Under the pieces are notes generated by a model that was not told the origin of the DNA, made no database searches, and saw only the letters and a list, made by a program, of their open reading frames with translations. A DNA stretch of 36,208 nucleotides. Source: a virus. The translations under genes were made by a program, and so were the position numbers. Below are positions 14,171 through 20,426 of the stretch, one piece after another (position 1 is the stretch's first letter; each line of letters starts with the position of its first letter). The stretch lies in IMG/VR virus record IMGVR_UViG_3300018426_001752, positions 1-36,208 of that record; one strand, 5' to 3'.

Positions 14171-15885
14171 TTATATTTAAAACACTTAGATGGAAGAATT
14201 TTCTATCTACAGGTAATAACTTTTCTGAAGTAGACTTTACAAAAGACAAAACAACATTAGTAGTGGGCCAGAATGGTGCTGGTAAGTCTACTATGTTGGA
14301 CGCCTTGTCCTTTGCTCTATTCGGAAAGGCGCATCGTAATATATCTAAACCACAATTAGTTAATTCTATTAATAATAAAGGTTGTTTAGTAGAGGTTACA
14401 TTTAATGTATTAGGATCAGACTTTAAGGTCGTCCGAGGCATTAAGCCAAATGTATTTGAGATTTGGAAAGGCGAGACTATGATGAATCAATCTAGTCACG
14501 CTAAAGAGTACCAGAAGATCCTCGAGCAGAACATTCTCAAGCTTACACATAAAAGCTTTCATCAGATTGTTGTGTTGGGATCGTCCTCCTTCATTCCTTT
14601 CATGCAGCTCTCAGCACAGAATCGCAGAGAAGTCATCGAGGATCTTCTGGACATTAATGTATTTTCTAAAATGAATAGTATTCTAAAAGAAAAGACATCT
14701 CTGCTAAAGGATAATATAAAAGATGTATCACACCAGATTGAAGTCAACAAAACCAAGGTCGAGGCCCAAAAGAAATACATACGTGACGTTAAAGCAATTA
14801 ACAAGGAAGCGAAAGAAGAGAAGCTCAAACTCATTGAGGAGCATCGAAATGAGATCGAGACTCTCAATACAACGAACACAGAGCTATCCTCCAACGTGGA
14901 AGATAAACTATCTCCGACAACAGATTCTAAGATCCGGAAGGAAGCTAAAGTTAAAGAGCTCCAGGCCTACGAGACTAAATTTCAAAACGACATCCGAAAG
15001 CTCGTCAAAGATGTTAAGTTTTTTGAGTCGAACGATATTTGTCCCAGTTGTTCCCAACCCATCACAGAGGAAACCAAACAAGAGCATATCCTGGAAGGAA
15101 AAGAAAAGGCAAAGCAATTACAGGAAGCACTTGAGACAGCTTCAACTTCTATTACCAAGCATGTAGAATGTATTAAGAATCTAGATCTTATATTAGATGA
15201 TTGTAGAGAATGGCAGGCACACATACATGCCAATAATCAATCTATATCTCAATTTCAATCTGCTATTAATCGAACACAAGCAGAGATTGATAAGTTGGAT
15301 AATAATGTAGATATAGATCAGGCTAATGATGACCTTGATGAGCTTGTATTATCTGGTAATTTATTATGGGAAAATAAATTAACATTGAATGAACAACTCA
15401 ACTATAATATTATTATGTCCACAATGTTAAAAGATACTGGTATCAAAACAAAAATTGTAAAACAGTATCTTCCTGTGATAAATAAACTATGTAATCAATA
15501 TCTCCAGATATTAGACTTCTTTGTGTCTTTTCATTTGGACGAAGCTTTCCAAGAAACAATTAGATCACGTTTTAGAGATAACTTCTCTTATGATTCATTC
15601 TCTGAGGGTGAGAAGCAACGTATTGACCTTGCTCTGTTGTTTACTTGGAGACAGATCGCCAAGATGAAAAATAGTGTTGCGACTAATCTTCTTATATTAG
15701 ACGAAACATTTGATTCATCTTTAGATCATGACGGTATTGACAATCTCATGAAAATCATTTATACTTTAGGAGAAAGTACGAATGTATTTGTTATATCTCA
15801 TAAGGGTGAGATGTTAGAAGGTAAATTCGAACGTAAACTTGAAATAGTGAAAGATAAAAACTTTAGTAAGATAAAAGGTAATTAA
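14167..15885 (+). CDS. gp46: Recombination endonuclease subunit gp46 (SbcC/Rad50-like)
   Basis: 572 residues (T4 gp46 560). This ABC-type ATPase with a long coiled coil partners gp47 in DNA end resection. Walker A G-Q-N-G-A-G-K-S is at 34-41. The coiled coil runs from about 165 to 400, broken by a zinc hook C-P-S-C at 292-295. The ABC signature appears as S-F-S-E-G-E-K-Q-R-I-D-L-A, and Walker B as L-L-I-L-D-E-T-F-D. The N-terminal R-W-K-N-F-L-S-T-G is typical. Bases ~14480-15130, encoding the coiled coil, have visibly more G/C and different codon choice than the two ends. Confidence 0.96.
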   Translation: MIIFKTLRWKNFLSTGNNFSEVDFTKDKTTLVVGQNGAGKSTMLDALSFALFGKAHRNISKPQLVNSINNKGCLVEVTFNVLGSDFKVVRGIKPNVFEIWKGETMMNQSSHAKEYQKILEQNILKLTHKSFHQIVVLGSSSFIPFMQLSAQNRREVIEDLLDINVFSKMNSILKEKTSLLKDNIKDVSHQIEVNKTKVEAQKKYIRDVKAINKEAKEEKLKLIEEHRNEIETLNTTNTELSSNVEDKLSPTTDSKIRKEAKVKELQAYETKFQNDIRKLVKDVKFFESNDICPSCSQPITEETKQEHILEGKEKAKQLQEALETASTSITKHVECIKNLDLILDDCREWQAHIHANNQSISQFQSAINRTQAEIDKLDNNVDIDQANDDLDELVLSGNLLWENKLTLNEQLNYNIIMSTMLKDTGIKTKIVKQYLPVINKLCNQYLQILDFFVSFHLDEAFQETIRSRFRDNFSYDSFSEGEKQRIDLALLFTWRQIAKMKNSVATNLLILDETFDSSLDHDGIDNLMKIIYTLGESTNVFVISHKGEMLEGKFERKLEIVKDKNFSKIKGN

Positions 15886-15887
15886 TT

Positions 15888-16562
15888 ATGGAAATCAGTT
15901 CTAATACGGTAAACGTTCTAAAGAACTTTGGTACAATCAATAGTAATATTGTTATCAATCCTGGTAACAAACTTATGACTATTGCAGAAGCCAAGAATGT
16001 GTTAGCAGAAGCGATTGTTGACGAAACATTTGATCAAACATTAGGTATCTATGACCTCAATGAATTTCTAAATGTATTGAGTCTGGTGGATAATCCTTCT
16101 GTTAAGTTTGGTGAACAATCAATGCAGATTGGTGGTAATGCAGGTCGAGCATCTGTTAAGTATTATTACTCTGACACGGATATCTTGACAAGCCCACAAA
16201 AGCCTATTATTATGCCCGATCCTGATGTTTGGTTTACTCTAGATCAGGATACACTTACTAATATTAAACGTGCTGCGATGTCATTAGGACATTCTCAGAT
16301 GTTGATTGAACCAGATGATGGTGTTATACTATTAACAGTAGTAGATACAGAGAACACAACATCCAATTCATATTCTATTTCAGTAGACGGAGGATACAAC
16401 GAAGACTCATTCAAATTTATTATTAACATCTCTAACCTAAAGATGATATCTGATAGCTATGATGTTAAGATATCTAAAAAATTAATTTCACAATTTACAA
16501 GTTCAGACGAGAAACTCAACTACTGGGTTGCTCTAGAGAAAAATTCAACATATGGAGACTAA
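15888..16562 (+). CDS. gp45: Sliding clamp gp45
   Basis: 224 residues (T4 gp45 228). The trimeric clamp tethers gp43 polymerase to DNA and also activates late promoters together with gp55. The N-terminal strand pattern (N-T-V-N-V-L-K-N-F-G-T-I-N-S-N-I-V-I-N-P-G) and the later D-L-N-E-F-L-N-V-L-S-L match T4 gp45 (which has I-Y-D-L-N-G-F-L-G-I-L-S-L). The protein is acidic and beta-rich, as expected for a two-domain clamp. It lies immediately after gp46 (2-nt gap) and before the clamp loader, the T4 order. Confidence 0.93.
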   Translation: MEISSNTVNVLKNFGTINSNIVINPGNKLMTIAEAKNVLAEAIVDETFDQTLGIYDLNEFLNVLSLVDNPSVKFGEQSMQIGGNAGRASVKYYYSDTDILTSPQKPIIMPDPDVWFTLDQDTLTNIKRAAMSLGHSQMLIEPDDGVILLTVVDTENTTSNSYSISVDGGYNEDSFKFIINISNLKMISDSYDVKISKKLISQFTSSDEKLNYWVALEKNSTYGD

Positions 16563-16563
16563 T

Positions 16564-16791
16564 ATGTCTAAAAAAGACGAAGTAAAAATGGCACACGAAT
16601 CACATGCACCAGTATATGATCTTGCCAATCGGGTGTGCCGTTCATCTATCGCGGTTATTGATACTATGGTACAGCGTGGTGCTGTTAAAGGTGAAGAACT
16701 ATCTACACTTGGTACACTACGTGATCAAGCCGTACAACTAATTCAGATGTCCGAAACATACCAACAAGATCAAGCTGCTGAAGCTGAATAA
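16564..16791 (+). CDS. Hypothetical protein between clamp and clamp loader
   Basis: 75 residues from ATG 16564, within GGAGACTAATATG. An in-frame ATG at 16552 would add four residues overlapping gp45. I do not recognise the family. The sequence has a polar N-terminus, two Cys-containing helices (D-L-A-N-R-V-C-R-S-S-I-A-V-I-D-T-M-V) and a second amphipathic helix (L-R-D-Q-A-V-Q-L-I-Q-M), ending in a Gln/Glu tail. T4 places rpbA, encoding an RNA-polymerase-binding protein, near gene 45, but I see no sequence likeness. Its location suggests it is expressed with the replisome genes. Confidence 0.75.
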   Translation: MSKKDEVKMAHESHAPVYDLANRVCRSSIAVIDTMVQRGAVKGEELSTLGTLRDQAVQLIQMSETYQQDQAAEAE

Positions 16792-16808
16792 GGATACCTT
16801 TTTATATT

Positions 16809-17747
16809 ATGAGCAAAGATTTTCTTTGGGTTGAAAAATATCGTCCTAAGAATATATCCGAAACGATCCTTCCTCCTTCTCTTAAAAAAACGTTTCAGGA
16901 TATGGTGGCAACCGGTGAATTGCAGAATATGCTTTTCACCGGTACTGCTGGCTTAGGCAAAACAACAGTGGCCAAAGCTCTATGCAATGAGCTTGACCTT
17001 GATTATATTCTTATTAATGGATCAGAAGAGGGCAACATTGATACTCTTCGTGGTAAGATTAAACAATTTGCCTCTTCTGTATCCCTGCAAGGTGGTTATA
17101 AGGTTGTCATCCTCGACGAGGCTGATTATCTAAACCCCCAGTCTACACAACCTGCCTTGCGGGGATTTATCGAAGAGTTTAGTAATAACTGTCGATTTAT
17201 TCTTACATGTAATTTTAAAAATAGAATCATTGAACCATTACATTCCCGTTGTGGTGTATATGAATTCAATACCTCTAAAAAGGAAATGGCTGAACTTGCT
17301 GGTCAGTTCTTTAAACGATTTGTATATATACTAGGACAGGAAAGTATATCATATGATCAGAAAGAGGCAGCTGATCTGATTATGAAACACGCACCAGACT
17401 GGAGACGGGTTTTAAATGAAGCACAGCGATATTCTAATACCAATTCTTACCTTAGTATTCCTAATTCAAATAATAATTCTGGCAACTTTGGAGACCTAAC
17501 TAAAATACTTAAAGATAAAAACTTTAAGGCCATGAGACGTTGGGTCGTTGATAATATGGATATGGACACTACAGCTATATTCCGCGGTCTGTATGATTCC
17601 ATGTATACATATGTAGATTCACATAGTATACCTCAATTGGTTTTGTTGTTGGCTGATTATCAATATAAAGACGCCTTTGTTGCTGATCATGAACTTAATA
17701 TGGTTGCCTGTCTTACTGAAGTTATGCGAGACATTCAATTTAAATAG
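16809..17747 (+). CDS. gp44: Clamp loader large subunit gp44
   Basis: 312 residues (T4 gp44 319). This AAA+ ATPase forms four of the five subunits of the loader that opens gp45 and places it at primer ends. W-V-E-K-Y-R-P-K at the N-terminus is the RFC box, Walker A G-T-A-G-L-G-K-T is at 45-52, Walker B L-D-E-A-D at 102-106, and the SRC arginine-finger motif S-R-C-G at 146-149. The C-terminal collar is present. AAGGA lies 18 nt upstream of the ATG, a long spacing, so initiation may be weak or rely on another element. Confidence 0.96.
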   Translation: MSKDFLWVEKYRPKNISETILPPSLKKTFQDMVATGELQNMLFTGTAGLGKTTVAKALCNELDLDYILINGSEEGNIDTLRGKIKQFASSVSLQGGYKVVILDEADYLNPQSTQPALRGFIEEFSNNCRFILTCNFKNRIIEPLHSRCGVYEFNTSKKEMAELAGQFFKRFVYILGQESISYDQKEAADLIMKHAPDWRRVLNEAQRYSNTNSYLSIPNSNNNSGNFGDLTKILKDKNFKAMRRWVVDNMDMDTTAIFRGLYDSMYTYVDSHSIPQLVLLLADYQYKDAFVADHELNMVACLTEVMRDIQFK

Positions 17748-17755
17748 GAGGTACT

Positions 17756-18046
17756 ATGGCCATAACACTTTATACACAACCACGTTGTACGTATTGTGAA
17801 ATAATGAAATCAAAGCTTGACAAAACAGGATATGTGTATTATGTTATTAATATACAAGAAGATCCTAAAGCTTTGGCTTTTATGAAAGCTCAGGGCCATA
17901 TAACCGTACCTCAATTATATGTTAATGATAATCATATTAATAAAAAGAATACACAAGACTATACCTCAGAAGAATTATATAAATTGATATCCGAGAGCCT
18001 TGATAGATGGGCTTGGCAGGATAGTGGAGTTGAGCAAGGTATTTAA
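17756..18046 (+). CDS. Glutaredoxin
   Basis: 96 residues of thioredoxin-fold glutaredoxin. The active site is C-T-Y-C at 11-14 (usual C-P-Y-C), followed by the T-V-P-Q-L-Y-V cis-proline segment and a C-terminal helix. It would reduce disulfides using glutathione, typically as donor to ribonucleotide reductase, which is not in this window. AGGAGG precedes the ATG. It interrupts the pair gp44-gp62, which is adjacent in T4, and its stop overlaps the gp62 ATG (TAATG), so gp62 translation is coupled to it. Pro to Thr in the active site may change redox potential. Confidence 0.93.
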   Translation: MAITLYTQPRCTYCEIMKSKLDKTGYVYYVINIQEDPKALAFMKAQGHITVPQLYVNDNHINKKNTQDYTSEELYKLISESLDRWAWQDSGVEQGI

Positions 18047-18423
18047 TGAACCCTTTTAATTATGTTACTAGTATCAATGATACTAAAAAAGATATTATGA
18101 TTGATGATATGGCTGAGAAGTCATATAATAGTTTTATGGTCAATAGATCATTAAGCTACTTTAATGACACGGCGGTCTTGGCCAATGTCATGAATCAATA
18201 CCACCATTGTGATAATAAACTTCAATATCATTTTTTGATAAATACCATCAGAAAGCGTAAACGATTTTCGAAATGGATGAAACCAGAAACTGAGAGTGAT
18301 ATTGAGGTGATTAAACAATACTATGGCTATAGCAATGAGAAAGCCAAACAAATACTTCATCTCCTATCACCTGAACAAATAACTATAATAAAACAGAAGG
18401 TGAGTAAAGGTGGAAGAGGCTAA
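18046..18423 (+). CDS. gp62: Clamp loader small subunit gp62
   Basis: 125 residues, clearly shorter than T4 gp62 (187). It is the single small subunit of the gp44/gp62 loader. The call rests on its place before regA and on the family-like pattern N-P-F-N-Y-V-T-S-I-N at the N-terminus, F-M-V-N-R-S-L-S-Y-F, M-N-Q-Y-H-H-C-D-N-K-L-Q-Y-H-F and K-R-K-R-F-S-K-W. The N-F-x-Y-x-x-S-I-N plus F-M-V-N-R-x-L-S region is typical of marine T4-like gp62. It appears to lack the C-terminal part present in T4. The start overlaps the glutaredoxin stop. Confidence 0.87.
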   Translation: MNPFNYVTSINDTKKDIMIDDMAEKSYNSFMVNRSLSYFNDTAVLANVMNQYHHCDNKLQYHFLINTIRKRKRFSKWMKPETESDIEVIKQYYGYSNEKAKQILHLLSPEQITIIKQKVSKGGRG

Positions 18424-18448
18424 CTTAATTCAATGGAGTCCAACAGAG

Positions 18449-18820
18449 ATGTTGGAAGTGACTTTAAATGATCCAGAAGATTTTTTAAAGGTAAGAGAGA
18501 CACTAACACGTATTGGTGTAGCATCTCGCAAAGATAAAAAACTATTTCAATCATGTCATATCTTACATAAACAAGGGCGTTACTTTATTGTCCACTTTAA
18601 AGAGTTGTTTATGTTAGATGGTAAAAAGGCTAATCTCGAAGAATCAGATATTCAAAGACGCAATACTATTGCCACACTAATGAGTGATTGGGGATTGGTC
18701 GAAATACAGGACACATCTAAAGCAGCAGATTGTGCTCCTTTGAGATTGATTAAAATATTACCGTTTAAAGAAAAGGATGAGTGGGAGTTATGTCCCAAAT
18801 ATAACATTGGCACAAAATGA
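18449..18820 (+). CDS. regA: RegA translational repressor
   Basis: 123 residues from ATG 18449, matching T4 RegA (122) in length and start (M-L-E-V-T-L-N-D-P-E-D-F against M-I-E-I-N-L-K-D-P-S-D-F). The core is nearly identical to T4: F-L-K-V-R-E-T-L-T-R-I-G, S-C-H-I-L-H-K-Q-G-R-Y-F-I-V-H-F-K-E, and the C-terminal P-K-Y-N-I-G. RegA binds the start regions of many early mRNAs, including replication genes and its own, and blocks ribosomes. GGAG lies 10 nt upstream. A GTG at 18410 would add 13 residues overlapping gp62 and is less likely. Confidence 0.96.
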   Translation: MLEVTLNDPEDFLKVRETLTRIGVASRKDKKLFQSCHILHKQGRYFIVHFKELFMLDGKKANLEESDIQRRNTIATLMSDWGLVEIQDTSKAADCAPLRLIKILPFKEKDEWELCPKYNIGTK

Positions 18821-18842
18821 ATAACAGAAGTTCAAATAAATC

Positions 18843-18871
18843 GTGACTAATGGTCCAGATCCTATTATAAT
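18843..18871 (+). promoter_or_regulatory. Sigma-70-type promoter before hsp20
   Basis: GTGACT at 18843-18848, 17-bp spacer and TATAAT at 18866-18871. It overlaps the region just upstream of a late box at 18877, so the small heat-shock gene could be read both early and late. Confidence 0.65.
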
Positions 18872-18876
18872 TTAAA

Positions 18877-18884
18877 TATAAATA
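18877..18884 (+). promoter_or_regulatory. T4-type late promoter TATAAATA before hsp20
   Basis: Exact late octamer in the regA-hsp20 gap, 57 nt before the hsp20 ATG. The predicted transcript begins near 18890 and carries a leader with AAAGGAG. Confidence 0.75.
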
Positions 18885-18941
18885 ATGTTGCAATGCGGAT
18901 GGTCCGGTTGCATTTATTCTTGCTTGTAAAAGGAGAAAACT

Positions 18942-19406
18942 ATGACAGGCGTACAATCACTATTTCCACGTTCATCTTTTGTTGGCTTTGACCATCTACT
19001 CAATGAACTGGACTATGTAGCTAAACACTCATCAGATAACTATCCCCCACATAATATTCTTAGAACAGGTGATCACGATTACCTAATTGAATTGGCTGTG
19101 GCTGGATTTAGTAAGGACGAACTTAACATTGAAGTTAAGGATCGTACACTTACTGTTAGAGGTGAACATGTAAGTAAGGGTCGCGAATACATTCACCGTG
19201 GTATTTCCACCAAGAAGTTCAAACGCACCTTTAGGCTGTCCGAACACGTAAAAGTAAACGGAGCAGACTTAGTAGACGGAGTATTGTCAGTAGAACTGAA
19301 ATATGAAGTTCCAGAAGAACTGCGTCCTCGTAAAATCGAAATCGGTCATTACGAGGAATTAACAAATGACACAGACACTAAAGAGCTTCTTCAAGAAGCT
19401 GATTAA
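18942..19406 (+). CDS. Small heat-shock protein Hsp20 (IbpA-like)
   Basis: 154 residues. The alpha-crystallin domain spans roughly 40-135: Y-L-I-E-L-A-V-A-G-F-S-K-D-E-L-N-I-E-V then L-T-V-R-G-E and G-V-L-S-V-E-L, followed by the C-terminal K-I-E-I motif (IxI) that docks neighbouring dimers. Such proteins hold unfolded proteins in soluble form. Phage Hsp20s are common in marine T4-like viruses between regA and 43 and may help virion or scaffold folding. AAAGGAG precedes the ATG. Both an early-type and a late-type promoter lie upstream. The last 41 nt overlap the DUF1127 gene. Confidence 0.95.
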   Translation: MTGVQSLFPRSSFVGFDHLLNELDYVAKHSSDNYPPHNILRTGDHDYLIELAVAGFSKDELNIEVKDRTLTVRGEHVSKGREYIHRGISTKKFKRTFRLSEHVKVNGADLVDGVLSVELKYEVPEELRPRKIEIGHYEELTNDTDTKELLQEAD

Positions 19407-19590
19407 CGACTATCAGATGGCCAAAGCCGTTCGTCAAACTGAAAACGAATTGCGTAAGCTAACTGATCAAGAATTGAACGATATTGGTATTGCAAGGGGT
19501 GATATTTATTCTATCGCCAGACAAGATATTGATATGAAAAAATCACATCTTATCTCACCTTTTAATCCTAACCTAAAAGGATTTGTCTAA
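19366..19590 (+). CDS. DUF1127 (YjiS-like) small protein
   Basis: 74 residues. The central segment E-N-E-L-R-K-L-T-D-Q-E-L-N-D-I-G-I-A-R-G-D-I is the DUF1127 hallmark (consensus E-L..L-(S/T)-D-x-E-L-x-D-I-G-(I/L)-x-R-x-D-I). In Alphaproteobacteria, short DUF1127 proteins have been linked to RNA binding and control of phosphate, motility or growth genes, and one could reprogramme host mRNAs here (inference). The ATG is inside hsp20 (41-nt overlap) with GAGG upstream. The N-terminus is a basic amphipathic helix (L-K-S-F-F-K-K-L-I). The family is host-typical, so capture from an alphaproteobacterial genome is likely. Confidence 0.88.
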   Translation: MTQTLKSFFKKLINDYQMAKAVRQTENELRKLTDQELNDIGIARGDIYSIARQDIDMKKSHLISPFNPNLKGFV

Positions 19591-19769
19591 TGTTTTATAC
19601 AGAAACAGTTACTATCGATCATCGTTCATTTGCTCAAAAACTTTGGGCTGGGTTTCAAACCTGGTGTGAGGTTGTTGGGTATAGCAGAGCGGCTGTACAT
19701 CTTGCATCTCTTGGCTATCATAAAGAAGCTAAAGAATGTATGATGCAAATCGCAAAGCTGAAAAGCTAG
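19590..19769 (+). CDS. Hypothetical 59-residue protein after DUF1127
   Basis: The ATG overlaps the DUF1127 stop (TAATG) and the frame runs to TAG 19767-19769, just before a GC-rich hairpin. The C-terminal part A-V-H-L-A-S-L-G-Y-H-K-E-A-K-E-C-M-M-Q-I-A-K-L looks like a helix-turn-helix-like pair found in other small alphaproteobacterial DUF1127-associated proteins, but I cannot name a family. Translational coupling suggests it works with the DUF1127 protein. Confidence 0.7.
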   Translation: MFYTETVTIDHRSFAQKLWAGFQTWCEVVGYSRAAVHLASLGYHKEAKECMMQIAKLKS

Positions 19770-19786
19770 TAGAAGAGTCTTAGCAG

Positions 19787-19804
19787 AGGGGCCTACGGGC
19801 CCCT
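19787..19804 (+). terminator. Hairpin with UACG loop after the DUF1127 genes
   Basis: AGGGGCC pairs with GGCCCCT around TACG, closed by C-G. No U-run follows, so it may be a processing or 3'-protection element or a weak terminator. The loop and closing pair are the same as in the hairpin at 1003. Confidence 0.65.
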
Positions 19805-19835
19805 TAGATCACACACAACACACAGGAGACATAAA

Positions 19836-20069
19836 ATGTCGAACCCATATCAAATCCGCTATGATGTATTAAACATGGCAAAAGACATGCTAGATAAGCA
19901 ATATGACATGCAAATGGAAGTTGCTTATAAAGCCATGGAAATGTTTAAAGACAATGCTGAAGAAGCATTAGAAGCATATAAGAAATATATTCCCAAAGCT
20001 ATCACTCCCGATGAGATTAAAACTCAAGCTGACAAACTTTATGAATTTGTTACAGATAAGGAGAAATAA
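19836..20069 (+). CDS. Hypothetical 77-residue helical protein
   Basis: A charged helical protein with a Met-rich first half (L-N-M-A-K-D-M-L, M-Q-M-E-V-A-Y-K-A-M-E-M-F). The ribosome binding site CAGGAGA lies seven bases before the ATG, and a stop overlaps the next ATG (TAATG). I do not know the family, but I believe similar 75-80-residue proteins occur beside gene 43 in marine T4-like phages. No catalytic motif is seen. Expression would be from the hsp20 promoter or from a local transcript after the hairpin at 19787. Confidence 0.8.
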   Translation: MSNPYQIRYDVLNMAKDMLDKQYDMQMEVAYKAMEMFKDNAEEALEAYKKYIPKAITPDEIKTQADKLYEFVTDKEK

Positions 20070-20361
20070 TGTCGATAAAGGTTTAAAATTATTTGATGGT
20101 CTTGAAGTAGTAGCAGAGGTTGTAGAAGAAACAGATGCGGATTTTACTGTCCGTAAACCTTCCGCACTCAGAATGGTTAGTCATGATCAAATAGGCTTAA
20201 CAATCTTTTCACCTCTTATTGATCCAGAAGATGATATTAAATTCTATAAGCATGGTTTGATTGCTGTTATGGATCCAACTCAAGAAATAAAAAATGAGTT
20301 TGAACGTATGCATAGCAAGTTAATGACACCACCTGATGCTAAGAAGAAATTAATAGTTTAA
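20069..20361 (+). pseudogene. Sm-like protein gene with apparent -1 frameshift at its start
   Basis: A good start (AAGGAG five bases before ATG 20069) reads M-S-I-K-V then TAA at 20084-20086. A second frame, one base back, continues from GGT at 20080 as G-L-K-L-F-D-G-L-E-V-V-A-E-V-V-E to TAA 20361. Joining them gives M-S-I-K-G-L-K-L-F-D-G, which aligns without gap to N-I-K-Q-F-K-L-S-N-G in the paralogue at 10512. An extra G in the GG run at 20080-20081 would restore one 98-residue frame. It may be a sequencing error, a real mutation, or a programmed slip on AAG. An in-frame ATG at 20011 lies inside the previous gene without a ribosome binding site. Confidence 0.75.
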
Positions 20362-20383
20362 AAGGGGCGTTGCCCCTTTTTTT
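20361..20383 (+). terminator. Rho-independent terminator before gene 43
   Basis: GGGGC/GCCCC stem around a GTT loop (20364-20376), extended by A/T pairs and followed by seven T. It isolates the polymerase gene from the hsp20 region. Confidence 0.9.
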
Positions 20384-20398
20384 ATTTTATAATATAAT
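20370..20398 (+). promoter_or_regulatory. Candidate sigma-70 promoter for gene 43 overlapping the terminator
   Basis: TTGCCC at 20370-20375 and TATAAT at 20393-20398 with a 17-bp spacer. The -35 lies in the loop and 3' arm of the terminator, so the two signals share bases. The -35 matches TTGACA at four of six positions, and another TATAAT at 20388 weakens the exact call. Confidence 0.45.
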
Positions 20399-20426
20399 AA
20401 AAGCTTAATGTAAGTTCGGAGGTATT

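Noticed and set aside
14562-14894. A 110-residue frame on the minus strand across the gp46 coiled coil.
   Set aside because: No minus-strand gene is supported anywhere in the window. The open frame reflects the locally higher GC and repeated Glu/Lys codons.
20011-20069. ATG 20011 as start of the gene ending at 20361.
   Set aside because: It lies inside the preceding gene, lacks a ribosome binding site, and gives an N-terminus that is only the shifted reading of that gene, whereas ATG 20069 matches the paralogue.
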